A DNA stretch of 64,000 bases from positions 1,674,001-1,738,000 of the forward strand of contig OZ244173.1 in assembly GCA_965216515.1 (NCBI GenBank), in the 5' to 3' direction. This DNA comes from CAXMRP01 sp965216515. GTDB taxonomy: Bacteria > Pseudomonadota > Alphaproteobacteria > Rhizobiales > Afifellaceae. The translations under genes were made by a program, and so were the position numbers. The notes below the pieces were generated by a model. It was not told where the DNA came from and searched no databases. It worked only from the letters and a program-made list of their open reading frames with translations. Each line of letters begins with the position of its first letter. Position 1 is the stretch's first letter. This document shows, one piece after another, positions 1-9,227 of this stretch.

Positions 1-977
1 GCGTGCTGTGCCTGCGCGACCGCCATGCCATAGCCCGGCACGATGATGACCTTCCCCGCATTCTTCATAAGAAACGCGGCATCTTCCGCGGCGCCCTGCT
101 TGACCGGCCGGTCTTCGGTGGCTCCGGCCGCCGCATCGGTTTCGCCCCCAAAGCCGCCGAGAATGACCGAAAGGAACGACCGATTCATCCCCTTGCACAT
201 GATGTAGGAGAGGATGGCGCCGGACGAACCGACCAGTGCGCCGGTAATGATCAACGCCGTATTTCCGAGCGTAAAGCCGATCCCTGCGGCAGCCCAGCCG
301 GAATAGGAATTGAGCATGGAGATCACGACCGGCATGTCGGCGCCGCCGATCGGTATGATGATGAGCACACCCAACAGGAACGATGCCAGGACGATCAGCC
401 AGAAAACGAACTGGCTTTGGCTTGAAATCAGGATGATGATCATCAACACGAGCGCCACGGCCAGGACAATGTTGATGACATGCCGCGCCGGCAGCAGGAT
501 CGGCGCGCCACTCATGCGGCCATCGAGTTTCAGGAAGGCGATAACCGATCCGGTGAAGGTGATCGCGCCGATCGCCACGCCCAGGCTCATTTCGGCCAGC
601 GCTTGCGCGTGGATGTTGTTAATCGTGCCGATGCCGAAGGCCTGCGGGGCATAAAGCGCCGCCGCGGCCACAAATACAGCGGCAAGGCCGACCAGCGAAT
701 GAAATGCCGCAACCAGTTGCGGCATCGCCGTCATCGGAATGCGCCGGGCAATCATCGTGCCAACGCCGCCGCCAACCGCGACGCCCACGATCAGGAGCAG
801 CCAGCCGGAGCCGGCCGGCGGCGAACCGATCAGCGTCGTCAACACCGCAATCGCCATGCCGATCATGCCGAATCGGTTACCCTGGCGGCTGGTCTCCGGC
901 GAAGACAGGCCGCGCAGAGCCAGAATGAACAGGACTGCGGCGATCAGATAAAAGAGGGCGGTAAAATTTGCTGACAT
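1..977 (-). CDS. pntB: NAD(P) transhydrogenase subunit beta, C-terminus beyond window
   Basis: Membrane and NADP(H)-binding subunit of proton-translocating transhydrogenase, which uses the proton gradient to pass hydride from NADH to NADP+. The frame starts MSANFTALFYLIAAVLF and shows many hydrophobic helices. It then enters the soluble dIII domain, with KVIIVPGYGMAVAQAQHA just before the window edge; that NADP-binding motif is diagnostic of PntB. About 325 residues are visible out of a usual 460 or so, so the 3' end is cut by the window and not truncated in nature. The ATG lies 9 bp after the stop of the alpha membrane subunit, so the genes form one operon. Very sure of family. Confidence 0.95.
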   Translation of the reverse strand, partial: MSANFTALFYLIAAVLFILALRGLSSPETSRQGNRFGMIGMAIAVLTTLIGSPPAGSGWLLLIVGVAVGGGVGTMIARRIPMTAMPQLVAAFHSLVGLAAVFVAAAALYAPQAFGIGTINNIHAQALAEMSLGVAIGAITFTGSVIAFLKLDGRMSGAPILLPARHVINIVLAVALVLMIIILISSQSQFVFWLIVLASFLLGVLIIIPIGGADMPVVISMLNSYSGWAAAGIGFTLGNTALIITGALVGSSGAILSYIMCKGMNRSFLSVILGGFGGETDAAAGATEDRPVKQGAAEDAAFLMKNAGKVIIVPGYGMAVAQAQH

Positions 978-986
978 GCCGGGGCC

Positions 987-1457
987 CTACCGCTCACGCT
1001 TTCGGTACATCGCGAGCATTCGCTGGGTGACCAGAAAGCCGCCGAATATGTTGACACATACGAGAATGACCCCGAGAAATCCGAAGAAACGGGCCGTGCC
1101 GGTCCCGGATCCGACAAGATCCACGCCCACGGCAAGCAGCGCGCCAACGACAATAACGGAGGAGATGGCATTCGTGACCGACATCAACGGCGTGTGCAGT
1201 GCCGGCGTGACCGACCACACCACATAATAGCCCACAAAAATGGCGAGCACGAAGATCGCCAGCCGGAACACGAACGGATCGATTATCCCGCCGCTGGCCG
1301 CATGAGCGGCCGATCCCGCCATATCCGCAGCACCGCTTTCTGCAGCGAGCCGAAGCGCATCATCGGCCGCTGCCTGGGCCGCTGCAGCCGCCTCGGCGGC
1401 GGCGGCCGCCGCGTCCTGCGCCTGTTCAATCGCCTTATTGAGGGCTTCACCAGCCAT
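987..1457 (-). CDS. pntA: NAD(P) transhydrogenase subunit alpha, part 2 (membrane domain)
   Basis: 156 residues. This is the membrane part of the alpha subunit, made as a separate protein as in many alphaproteobacteria. Residues 10-55 are an alanine-rich, probably helical or flexible stretch. They are followed by hydrophobic segments beginning around IDPFVFRLAIFVLAIFVGYY and the dII signature HTPLMSVTNAISSVIVVGA, which helps form the proton channel with PntB. The ATG overlaps the stop of part 1 by one base (TGATG), which implies translational coupling. The split is normal for the group and is not a frameshift. Confidence 0.93.
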   Translation of the reverse strand: MAGEALNKAIEQAQDAAAAAAEAAAAAQAAADDALRLAAESGAADMAGSAAHAASGGIIDPFVFRLAIFVLAIFVGYYVVWSVTPALHTPLMSVTNAISSVIVVGALLAVGVDLVGSGTGTARFFGFLGVILVCVNIFGGFLVTQRMLAMYRKRER

Positions 1458-2644
1458 CAGCTTTCCCCTTTTTCGACCGATTCGGCATCCGCCCCGATTT
1501 CATCCGTCTCCGGCGTCCCCTTCCCGCCGAACTGCGGATGAACGACTTCGCCGCCTTCCGTCAGCAGCGTCGCGGCAACGATCTCGTCAGCCCTGTCAAT
1601 CTTCAATTGCCCGCTCTCTTCGTCGATCATCGCGGCGGCAAACGCGTGGATGTTTCGCGCCAGCAGAGCAGACGCAGACGCGGCAATCCGTCCTGCCATA
1701 TTGGCGTGGCCGACGATCGTCACGCCGCCAACATTGACAACTTCATCGAATTTCGAACCGGCAACGTTTCCGCCACGTTCCACGGCAAGATCGACGACGA
1801 CCGAACCGTCGCGCATCGATTTCACCATCTTCTCGTCGACAAGTTTCGGCGCCGGCCGACCGGGAATTAGTGCCGTCGTGATCACGATATCCTGTTTGGC
1901 GATGTGGTCGGCAACCAGCGCTGCCTGTTTGGCCTGGTATTCCTTCGACATTTCCTTGGCATAGCCACCGGCGGTCTCGGCTTGCCTGAATTCCTCATCT
2001 TCCACCGCGACGAACTTGGCACCCAACGATTCGACCTGCTCCTTGGCGGCCGGGCGCACATCCGTTGCCGTCACGATTGCGCCGAGCCGCCGTGCCGTCG
2101 CCACAGCCTGCAGGCCCGCCACGCCGGCACCCATGACAAAGACTTTCGCCGCCGGTACCGTGCCCGCAGCGGTCATCATCATCGGCAGGGCACGGCCAAA
2201 ATTCGCCGCCGCCTCCACGACCGCCTGATAACCGGCGAGGTTGGCCTGCGAGGACAGAACATCCATCACCTGGGCCCGGGTGATACGGGGTATCAATTCA
2301 AGCGAAAATCCGGCAATTCCGGCGGCCGCCATATCCGCAAGCGCCGCCTCATTGCCGTACGGATCCATTAACGCGACAAGCGCCGAACCTTTGGGATAGC
2401 CTTTGAAGCTGCCCGGTCGCCGCACCCGCACGATCAGGTCCGCACCCTTCATGGCCGCCGCCGCGGTCTTGGAGATGTCCGCACCGGCTTCCTTGTAGGC
2501 ATCGTCGGGATAGGAAGACCCTTCGCCCGCTCCCGCCTGAACTGCGACAGAGGCGTTGGCGGCCACGAATTTGCTGACCGTTTCCGGTGTTGCCGCCACC
2601 CGGCTGTCGCCCGCCTGGGTCTCCTTGAGCACTGCGATCCGCAT
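1457..2644 (-). CDS. pntA: NAD(P) transhydrogenase subunit alpha, part 1 (NAD-binding)
   Basis: 395 residues. Soluble dI domain that binds NAD(H), related to alanine dehydrogenase. I start it at MRIAVLKETQAGDSRVAATP, where homology to the family begins; the open frame reaches 18 codons further upstream but that extension has no family character. Visible motifs are the alanine-dehydrogenase-like N-terminus, the Rossmann loop VFVMGAGVAGLQAVATARRL, and VVDLAVERGGN. It lies between the small cytochrome-oxidase-like gene and the membrane half of alpha, all on one strand with short gaps, so one transcript is likely. Confidence 0.94.
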   Translation of the reverse strand: MRIAVLKETQAGDSRVAATPETVSKFVAANASVAVQAGAGEGSSYPDDAYKEAGADISKTAAAAMKGADLIVRVRRPGSFKGYPKGSALVALMDPYGNEAALADMAAAGIAGFSLELIPRITRAQVMDVLSSQANLAGYQAVVEAAANFGRALPMMMTAAGTVPAAKVFVMGAGVAGLQAVATARRLGAIVTATDVRPAAKEQVESLGAKFVAVEDEEFRQAETAGGYAKEMSKEYQAKQAALVADHIAKQDIVITTALIPGRPAPKLVDEKMVKSMRDGSVVVDLAVERGGNVAGSKFDEVVNVGGVTIVGHANMAGRIAASASALLARNIHAFAAAMIDEESGQLKIDRADEIVAATLLTEGGEVVHPQFGGKGTPETDEIGADAESVEKGES

Positions 2645-2663
2645 TGTCGGTATCCGTTGCCGC

Positions 2664-2969
2664 TTAAGCGACTGTAAGAATGACGAGGATGATGCCAATC
2701 ACCGCAACAAACGCCGACGGCTTCCAGCTGTAATTCATGGCCAGCCCGATCGCCGCCGCAATGATGAGCGCGATGAGCACCAGAGTTCCCAGCAGGAAGC
2801 TCGTGCCGGCGGTCCCGAAACCGTATAGCACCAGGGAAATCATGACGTTGATGGAGACAGCGATTGACAGCTTCGTCAGACCGACAAACCCGGCAAAGGT
2901 CCGCTCATGTTCCGCGTAGTCCATTTCAGCACCCGTTTCGCCGGTCGTCGTAGCCAAATTTTCAGCCAT
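2664..2969 (-). CDS. aa3-type cytochrome c oxidase subunit IV-like small membrane protein
   Basis: 101 residues. The segment MDYAEHERTFAGFVGLTKLS, followed by a hydrophobic helix, resembles the bacterial aa3 oxidase subunit IV family (COX4_pro_2). A second hydrophobic region (LLGTLVLIALIIAAAIGLAM) and a third near the C-terminus make it longer than the minimal family. The ATG at 2969 has GGGAGG five bases upstream; the TTG one codon earlier would sit too close to it. First gene of the pnt operon. Whether it serves the oxidase or the transhydrogenase is not shown by the sequence; the position in front of pntA is one I associate with this family in rhizobia. Confidence 0.75.
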   Translation of the reverse strand: MAENLATTTGETGAEMDYAEHERTFAGFVGLTKLSIAVSINVMISLVLYGFGTAGTSFLLGTLVLIALIIAAAIGLAMNYSWKPSAFVAVIGIILVILTVA

Positions 2970-3259
2970 CAATGCCTCCCGTATCGCCGCCAGCCCATGG
3001 CCCCCGAACCAATCCGTTCGACGCGCAGACGTGTTTGGCGATGAAATTCAAACCTCGGATTCCCTTTGTTCGCAGGCAATATCACGGCGCTCCGGGCAGA
3101 CGCAACGCCGTTCGCGGTGCAAGCGGCAATTCGTCCGACCCGACCTTCGAATTCGGCCGTGGTCTCGTCCCCGCCGGCAACAATCCCGCGCCACAACCGG
3201 GTCGATGGCGATGTCATCCGAATTCAGCTACGTTGTGGCGGGCCGCGGAGTGAAAAGCC
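2970..3259. other. Divergent intergenic region, no gene
   Basis: About 290 bases between the minus-strand pnt operon and the plus-strand HD-domain gene. It must carry promoters for both directions, but I find no convincing -35/-10 pair, operator or RNA fold. The open frames across it have no recognisable protein character. Confidence 0.5.
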
Positions 3260-4129
3260 ATGCTCAATCCGATTTCGATACTCGCAGATCATTTCGGTGA
3301 TTTCGTTTCGTCCATGTATCTCCAGTATTTTTCTCACCGCAGACCGGAATATGCGGCCTTCATGGGCGGCGCCGTGCGCCTTGTCCTGGAGAAGATCGGC
3401 AACTCCGACGCGCTCTACCACGACATCAGCCATACGATGATGGTCACCCAGGTCGGCCAGCAGATCATTCGAGGCCGCCTGTTGCAGGAGGCGTTGTTGC
3501 CGGAAGATTGGCTGCACTATACATGCGCCCTGCTCGTCCATGACATCGGCTATGTGCGCAATGCCTGCAAGGGAGACAGCGACGATGCGGTCGTCATCGA
3601 CGCGCAAGGAAATCGGATTGCGCCCCCGCGCGGGGCTTCCGATGCCTTTCTCGCGCCCTGGCATGTCGAGCGTGGAAAGATCTATGCCCGGGAGCGGTTC
3701 GGACCGTCCAAATTTATCGACGAGGAGCGGATTGCGCGGGCCATCGAGTACACGACATTCCCGGTACCCTCCGACAAGGATTATCAGGAGACCGACACCG
3801 AAGCAGCCCTGGTGCGGGCGGCAGACCTGATCGGCCAGATGGCCGACCCCTTCTATCACCGCAAGATCAACGCCCTTTACCATGAATTCGTCGAGACCGG
3901 TGTCATCGCGGAACTTGGTTTCGACAATCCGGCCGATCTGGTTGACAAGTATCCGGAGTTTTTCTGGGAATCCGTTCAGCCCCTGATCGGCCCTGCCCTG
4001 CGGTATCTGGAGATGACCGTGGAGGGCAAGCAGTGGATCGCCAATCTCAATTCAAACATTTTTCAGATCGAGCATCGCCGGCGGTTTGCCGGACCGTTTC
4101 CCGGCCAGCACCAGCTGGCCGCCGAATAG
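3260..4129 (+). CDS. HD-domain metal-dependent phosphohydrolase
   Basis: 289 residues. An HD-superfamily hydrolase is indicated by YHDISHTMMV (H54, H58), the His-Asp pair in LLVHDIGYVRN (H94-D95) and a later Asp in RAADLIGQMAD, which together would form the metal site. Such proteins cleave phosphate from nucleotides or cyclic nucleotides; the substrate cannot be read from the sequence. No signal peptide or membrane helix, so cytosolic. It stands alone, divergent from pnt and convergent with the ABC1 kinase gene. Confidence 0.8.
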   Translation: MLNPISILADHFGDFVSSMYLQYFSHRRPEYAAFMGGAVRLVLEKIGNSDALYHDISHTMMVTQVGQQIIRGRLLQEALLPEDWLHYTCALLVHDIGYVRNACKGDSDDAVVIDAQGNRIAPPRGASDAFLAPWHVERGKIYARERFGPSKFIDEERIARAIEYTTFPVPSDKDYQETDTEAALVRAADLIGQMADPFYHRKINALYHEFVETGVIAELGFDNPADLVDKYPEFFWESVQPLIGPALRYLEMTVEGKQWIANLNSNIFQIEHRRRFAGPFPGQHQLAAE

Positions 4130-4165
4130 CCGGCAATCGATCGGGCTGGCGTCGTCCGTCCTGAA

Positions 4166-5548
4166 TCAATCTGTGAAGAGCCCGGCCGCCGTGAGCGACG
4201 CGCCCTGGGCATCGGAAACCTGTTGCAGATCAAACGCTTCGATCTCGTCATTGAAAAGCCGGAAGTAGTTCAGTTCAGCCCGAAGGTGAAGAAAGACACC
4301 ACCGAGGCCGATCGCCGCCCGATCCATGAAGACAAATTCTCGCGGCACGGTTACCGGCCCCTTTTCCTTCAGCACCTGGTGAACCTGGAACGCCTGTTTG
4401 CGGCCGTATTCCGATGGCGAAACGCCATCGGCGATCGATCGGACGCGATCCTCAAGGAGTGGCCCATAAATGAACCGTGCCCAGATATTGAGCGCGTCAA
4501 TCAGGTCGCGCGTAAGACCACGAAATCCCCAGGTCTCATATGCGCCGACGATCCGGTCGTGATTGTCGGCCTGCAGCCCCCGGTAAAGTTCGATGACCCC
4601 GTCCACAAATTTCGGCGGGAAGATCCGTATACAGCCATAGTCGAGCAGGTTGATCCCGGCCGGCATACCGTCCGTTTCGAAGACCGTGTAATTGCCCAGA
4701 TGCGGATCGCCGTGGATCACCGCATAGTGGCTGAACGGATGCCACCAGGCCTTGAACATGGCCGTGGCAAGCCGGTTGCGATGTTCAAGATCATGGTCGC
4801 GATAATCCAGCAACCGCCGCCCCTCCAGCCAGTCCATGGTCAACAGCCTGCCGGTGGAGTGGCGACCATGCACGCCCGGCACCCTTATCTGCGGTTCCCG
4901 ATCGAATATCCGCCGGTAGAGCGCGATGTGCCGGGCTTCCAGCTCATAGTCCAGTTCTTCACGAACCCGCGCCGCGATCTCATGGCGGATCTCGCTTGTA
5001 TCGATTGCCGGATCCATGCGTTTGTGGATGGCGAAAATCATGTTGAGCTGGCGGATATCGGCTTCCACGGCGCTCGCCATATCCGGATACTGCAACTTGC
5101 AGGCAAGGCGCGCACCGTCATCAGCGGTTGCACGATGGACCTGTCCCAGGGATGCCGCCGCCGCCGGCTGGAAATCAAACTCTGCAAAGTGCTTCAGCCA
5201 GTCGGCGCCAAGTTCCGCCGCCATGCGCCGCTTGACGAAGGCCCGCCCCATCGGCGGCGCATCCGCCTGGAGTTGCGCCAGTTCCGTGGCATATTCCGGT
5301 GGCAGGGCGTCGGGTATGGTGGCAAGAAGCTGCGCCACTTTCATGATCGGCCCTTTCAGGCCGCCAAGCGCCAGCGCCAGTTCCGCAGCGTTCCGGTTGC
5401 GATCCAGTTCCACGCCAAACAGCCGCGAGCCGACCATCTTGGCGGCAATGCCGCCGACGCCGGAACTGACCCGGGCATAGCGGGTCATCCGGCCGGTCAG
5501 CCTGTTGCGTTCGGCGTCGGTTTCGGGCCGCCCCGGCTTTTCGGTCAT
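4166..5548 (-). CDS. ABC1/UbiB (AarF)-family atypical kinase
   Basis: 460 residues. ABC1 family signatures in order: the KxGQ-like segment LKGPIMKVAQLLATIPDALP (64-83), the alanine-rich nucleotide loop AAASLGQVHRA (about 130-140), a VAIK-type lysine in ACKLQYPDM (K151), the catalytic loop HGDPHLGNY (279-287) and LDYG (302-305) in place of DFG. UbiB members support ubiquinone synthesis and may act as small-molecule kinases or ATPases. The expected C-terminal membrane helices of UbiB are not evident, so this is a soluble AarF/ABC1 paralogue and I do not name it ubiB. The next gene on this strand, pepF, ends 34 bp upstream, so the two may be co-transcribed. Confidence 0.85.
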   Translation of the reverse strand: MTEKPGRPETDAERNRLTGRMTRYARVSSGVGGIAAKMVGSRLFGVELDRNRNAAELALALGGLKGPIMKVAQLLATIPDALPPEYATELAQLQADAPPMGRAFVKRRMAAELGADWLKHFAEFDFQPAAAASLGQVHRATADDGARLACKLQYPDMASAVEADIRQLNMIFAIHKRMDPAIDTSEIRHEIAARVREELDYELEARHIALYRRIFDREPQIRVPGVHGRHSTGRLLTMDWLEGRRLLDYRDHDLEHRNRLATAMFKAWWHPFSHYAVIHGDPHLGNYTVFETDGMPAGINLLDYGCIRIFPPKFVDGVIELYRGLQADNHDRIVGAYETWGFRGLTRDLIDALNIWARFIYGPLLEDRVRSIADGVSPSEYGRKQAFQVHQVLKEKGPVTVPREFVFMDRAAIGLGGVFLHLRAELNYFRLFNDEIEAFDLQQVSDAQGASLTAAGLFTD

Positions 5549-5582
5549 CGAGATAAGCGGGCGGACAGGATTGCATGCCCCA

Positions 5583-7403
5583 TCAGGCGTCCCTCACTGC
5601 TTCCAACTCGTCGATCAATCCGGAGATCACCGAAAGTCCCATTTGCCAGAAGCCCGGATCCGAGGCGTCGAGTTCAAATGGCGCCAAAAGCTCCTGGTGG
5701 CGCTTGCTGCCGCCGGCTTTCAGCAGATCGAAATATTTCTCCTGAAAACCGGAATCGTCGCGCTCGTAGACCGCGTAAAGCGAGTTCACCAGACAATCGC
5801 CAAATGCGTAGGCATAGACGTAGAACGGCGAATGAATGAAATGCGGGATATAGGCCCAGAAGTTCTCATAGCCTTTTCCGAAGCGCAACGCGGGACCAAG
5901 GCTCTTCGCCTGGACGTCCAGCCACAATTCGCCGATCCTGTCGGCGGTCAGTTCACCTTCCCGGCGTGCCAGATGGACCTTGCGTTCAAATGTATAGAAC
6001 GCAATTTGCCGAACCACCGTGTTCAGCATGTCCTCAACCTTGCCGGCGAGCATGGCCTTGCGCTCAAGCGCCGTCTCCGTCTTTTCCAGCATTGCCTTGA
6101 ACGTCAGCATCTCGCCGAAAACGCTCGCCGTCTCGGCAAGCGTCAACGGTGTTTGCGACATCAGCAATCCCTGTTCCGCGGCGAGCACCTGATGCACGCC
6201 GTGCCCGAGTTCATGGGCAAGGGTCATCACGTCCCGTTTTTTGCCCTGGTAGTTGAGAAGCACGTAGGGGTGGACGGAGGGGACCGTCGGATGCGCGAAT
6301 GCGCCCGGTGACTTGCCCGGGCGCGTCGGCGCGTCGATCCAGCGATTGTCGAAAAACCGTCTGGCGATCATTGCCATGTCAGGATGAAACCCTTCATAGG
6401 CATCAAGCACCGCCTGCTGTGCATCCTGCCAGGACAGGATCCGATCATCGGCATCCGGCAGCGGGGCGTTCCTGTCCCAATGGTCAAGACGGTCACTGCC
6501 CAGCCAGGCTGCCTTCATGGCATAGTAGCGATGCGACAGTTTGGGGTAGGCATCCTCCACCGCCGCGACGAGCGCATCGACCACTTGCGGCTCGACCTTG
6601 TTTGCCAGATGGCGCGACGCGGCAATGTCGTCGAATCCGCGCCATTCGTCGGAGATCGACTTGTCCTTGGCAAGCGTGTTGGTGATCAGCGTGAATGTCC
6701 GGACGTTCTCCGCAAACGTCCTGGCCAGCGCCTCCGCCGCATCACGCCGCGCGGTCGGTTCGGGATCTGAGAGCAGATTGAGGGTCGGCTCAAGCGCCAG
6801 CACCTCTCCGGCGACATCAAACCGCAGTGCCGCCAGGGTTTCGTCAAACAGGCGGTTCCAGGCCGATCGCCCCGTGACCGATTTTTCGTGAAACAGCTTC
6901 TCGATATCATCGGACAACTGATAGGGCCGCTCCAGCCGCAGGTCATCCAGCCACGGCTTCAGCACGGCCAATGCAGGATCGGCCAGGCCATTGTTCAAAA
7001 CCCGATCGTCAATGCGGTTCAGTTCCAGGCTGAAGAACAGCAGGTGTGTGGAAATTCCGTTCAATCGATCCTGGGTATCGCCAAAAAACTTCGCGCCATC
7101 CGGATCGGTCGTATCGCCCGCATAGACCAGGCCGGCATAGCTCATCACGCGCAACAGCCGTTCCTGGATGGCTTCGAATTCGCGGATGCACCGGGCAAGC
7201 GCGGCACCACCATTTTCGCCGGCGACCAGCTCTGCGAGCGTTCCCTTGTATTGCGCCTCAAATGCCGCGGCATCTGCCGCGACGGAATCAAGATCCGATG
7301 CGACCGCCGCCGAATCGATCGCCGGATAAAGGTCGCTCAGGTCCCACTCCGGCAGGTCACCGATCTGATCTCGTCTGCCATCGACCGCACTGGCGTGATC
7401 CAT
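5583..7403 (-). CDS. pepF: Oligoendopeptidase F (M3 family)
   Basis: 606 residues, the usual size. Cytosolic zinc metallopeptidase that degrades short peptides. The zinc site is MTLAHELGHGVHQ (H397, E398, H401), with the third ligand in TLAETASVFGE (E424). The C-terminal PHFIHSPFYVYAYAFGDCL is typical of the M3B/PepF group. AAGGAG lies about 12 bases before the ATG, a long spacing. It precedes the ABC1 gene on the same strand. Confidence 0.93.
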   Translation of the reverse strand: MDHASAVDGRRDQIGDLPEWDLSDLYPAIDSAAVASDLDSVAADAAAFEAQYKGTLAELVAGENGGAALARCIREFEAIQERLLRVMSYAGLVYAGDTTDPDGAKFFGDTQDRLNGISTHLLFFSLELNRIDDRVLNNGLADPALAVLKPWLDDLRLERPYQLSDDIEKLFHEKSVTGRSAWNRLFDETLAALRFDVAGEVLALEPTLNLLSDPEPTARRDAAEALARTFAENVRTFTLITNTLAKDKSISDEWRGFDDIAASRHLANKVEPQVVDALVAAVEDAYPKLSHRYYAMKAAWLGSDRLDHWDRNAPLPDADDRILSWQDAQQAVLDAYEGFHPDMAMIARRFFDNRWIDAPTRPGKSPGAFAHPTVPSVHPYVLLNYQGKKRDVMTLAHELGHGVHQVLAAEQGLLMSQTPLTLAETASVFGEMLTFKAMLEKTETALERKAMLAGKVEDMLNTVVRQIAFYTFERKVHLARREGELTADRIGELWLDVQAKSLGPALRFGKGYENFWAYIPHFIHSPFYVYAYAFGDCLVNSLYAVYERDDSGFQEKYFDLLKAGGSKRHQELLAPFELDASDPGFWQMGLSVISGLIDELEAVRDA

Positions 7404-7626
7404 TCTTTGCTTACGCTCCTTGGGATTGGGTGGGATGCGCGGACTGTCCTTAACCGCCGGCCGACCTGAACCTGTGTGGATATGTGTGCTTTTTTCCGCC
7501 GCGGTTCAATTGCCCAGGCGTCGGGTCGGAAAACTTTTCAATATGGGTAACAACCTCTTAACCGCTTCCCGGCACATTGGACCGAATTGGTACAGGCGTC
7601 ATCCCAATAAACGATCCGGACAAGAC

Positions 7627-9120
7627 ATGTCGAATAGCGTTTTGATCGTTGACGACGATTCTGACGAAAGTCGCCACCTCCAAGACCTCTTGAGTTCGTT
7701 GGGCTATCAGCCCGTCGTATCGAAAAGTGGCGCCGAGGCGCTGGATCTTCTGGCCGGATCCCGAACGTTCTCGGCAGTCATACTCGATCTTGTCATGCCG
7801 GACATGGATGGCATGACCGTATTGCAGCGCCTTGTCGGCCGGTCGGTCAAAGCACCGCCGGTCATTGTCCAGGTTACCGGAAACGGGATCAGCGCCGCCA
7901 ATTCCGCCCTGCGCGCCGGCGCAACCGACTTCCTCGTCAAACCGGCAACGCCGGAACGACTTCGTGCCGCGCTCGCCAACACGTTGCGGATTGACCGGCT
8001 GGAGCGGGAGCTTGCCCGGGTCGGCAGGCGACGCGAAGGCGCGGTGACCCTGGGCGACCTGGCAACCGGATCCTCAACCATGGACCGGACGGTGCGTCTT
8101 GCCGAACGCGCGGCCCGGTCCAGCCTCCCGGTCCTCATCGAAGGTGAGTCCGGTGTCGGCAAGGAGCAGATCGCACGTGCGATCCACAATGCCGGGCCGC
8201 GTCGCTCCCGGCCATTTGTGGTCGCCGACGCCGCCGCCGCCGATGGCGCCGCCGCTGATGGCGCCGATGCTGATGGCGCCGATGCCGGGGAACGGCTCAA
8301 GACCTGGCTGAAAACGGCGCGTGGCGGGACGCTTTATTTGCAGGCTGTCGGCAAACTTTCAGATACTGAACAGCGGATTCTCGACGAGCATCTGGGCGGC
8401 GGTGACGCCGCCGATCGGGGCAGAACCGGCGCTGACCGGCGCGAAACGCGCATCATTGCCGTGTCCGACACGCGCCTGGTCGACCAGGTTTCGGCGGGCC
8501 GGTTTCGCGAGAAACTGTTTTACCGGTTGAACGTCCTGCCGATCTGGCTGCCGCCATTGCGGGAAAGGCGGGAGGACATACCCGAACTCGCCAATCGCTG
8601 TCTGATCTGGTTTGCCGCCGAACAGGGGCGGCCGAAGATGCGGGAAATCGCACCGAAGGCGATGCAGCGCCTGATTGACTACCCCTGGCCCGGCAACGAC
8701 CATGAACTCGAAAATCGCCTGTACCGGGCCGTGGCGATTGCCGATGGACCCGTCCTGGAGTGCCGGATTCTGGCGGAAGTTGGGCTCGGCGCTATCGGCG
8801 ATGCCCCGCCGCCGGATCAATCCGGCAGGGCATTGCGTTCGCAGGTCGCGCTTCAGCCAAATCAGCGATCGGAGACCTTGGCAGCGGCCAGTATCCTGCC
8901 GCATGAGCGACGCCTGACCTATGGCAGCCGCCAGCTCCTGAACGAGCAGGGCGAGATCATCAAACTGGATTCGCTGGAGGCCGAGGCCATTCGCTTTGCC
9001 ATCCGTCACTATCAGGGACGTATGAGTGAGGTGGCGCGTCGGCTCGGTATTGGCCGGTCGACCCTCTACCGCAAGCTGCGTGAATACAATCTTGAATCGG
9101 AAAGATCGTCCGCTGCCTAG
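7627..9120 (+). CDS. Response regulator with degenerate sigma-54-activator domain and Fis HTH
   Basis: 497 residues. Residues 1-120 form a receiver domain (acidic DDD at 9-11, phospho-acceptor D54 in VILDLVMPDMDG, T84, K105). Residues 150-390 are an NtrC-like AAA+ domain with Walker A GESGVGKE (173-180) and the conserved FREKLFYRLNV and PLRERREDIPE segments. Residues 450-490 are a Fis-type helix-turn-helix (SEVARRLGIGRSTLYRKL). Two hallmarks are missing: GAFTGA, which contacts sigma-54, and the Walker B Asp-Glu (GGTLYLQAVG has QA at 239-240). A low-complexity Ala-Asp-Gly stretch fills the gap. It probably binds DNA but does not remodel sigma-54 polymerase. I start at the ATG followed directly by the receiver domain; the upstream extension is not protein-like. 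No histidine kinase is adjacent. Confidence 0.85.
   Translation: MSNSVLIVDDDSDESRHLQDLLSSLGYQPVVSKSGAEALDLLAGSRTFSAVILDLVMPDMDGMTVLQRLVGRSVKAPPVIVQVTGNGISAANSALRAGATDFLVKPATPERLRAALANTLRIDRLERELARVGRRREGAVTLGDLATGSSTMDRTVRLAERAARSSLPVLIEGESGVGKEQIARAIHNAGPRRSRPFVVADAAAADGAAADGADADGADAGERLKTWLKTARGGTLYLQAVGKLSDTEQRILDEHLGGGDAADRGRTGADRRETRIIAVSDTRLVDQVSAGRFREKLFYRLNVLPIWLPPLRERREDIPELANRCLIWFAAEQGRPKMREIAPKAMQRLIDYPWPGNDHELENRLYRAVAIADGPVLECRILAEVGLGAIGDAPPPDQSGRALRSQVALQPNQRSETLAAASILPHERRLTYGSRQLLNEQGEIIKLDSLEAEAIRFAIRHYQGRMSEVARRLGIGRSTLYRKLREYNLESERSSAA
8227..8290 (+). repeat. Short tandem GCCGATGGC-type repeat inside the response regulator gene
   Basis: Imperfect copies of a 12-base unit built from GCC, GAT and GGC codons, encoding four ADGA-like steps (residues about 201-219). 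It lies exactly where other NtrC-type activators carry the sequence leading into GAFTGA. It is coding and in frame, and being multiples of three it could change length without a frameshift. Confidence 0.7.
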
Positions 9121-9227
9121 GCAGGCATCTCCAACATCCTCTAAAATCTGAAGAATTACCCAAACCAAGGGGCAAGATATGCCGGTTATAAGCGCAAACT
9201 CGCATTGTGCGGGGCGCGTTCGGGCAT

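Noticed and set aside
987..2644. Frameshift splitting pntA
   Set aside because: Two-part alpha subunits with overlapping start and stop are normal in alphaproteobacteria.
4223..5839. Long opposite-strand reading frame across the ABC1 kinase
   Set aside because: Mirrors a well-supported gene, has no family motifs, and such frames are expected in GC-rich coding DNA. The same applies to long opposite frames at 13724-15109, 39076-40812 and 50216-52162.
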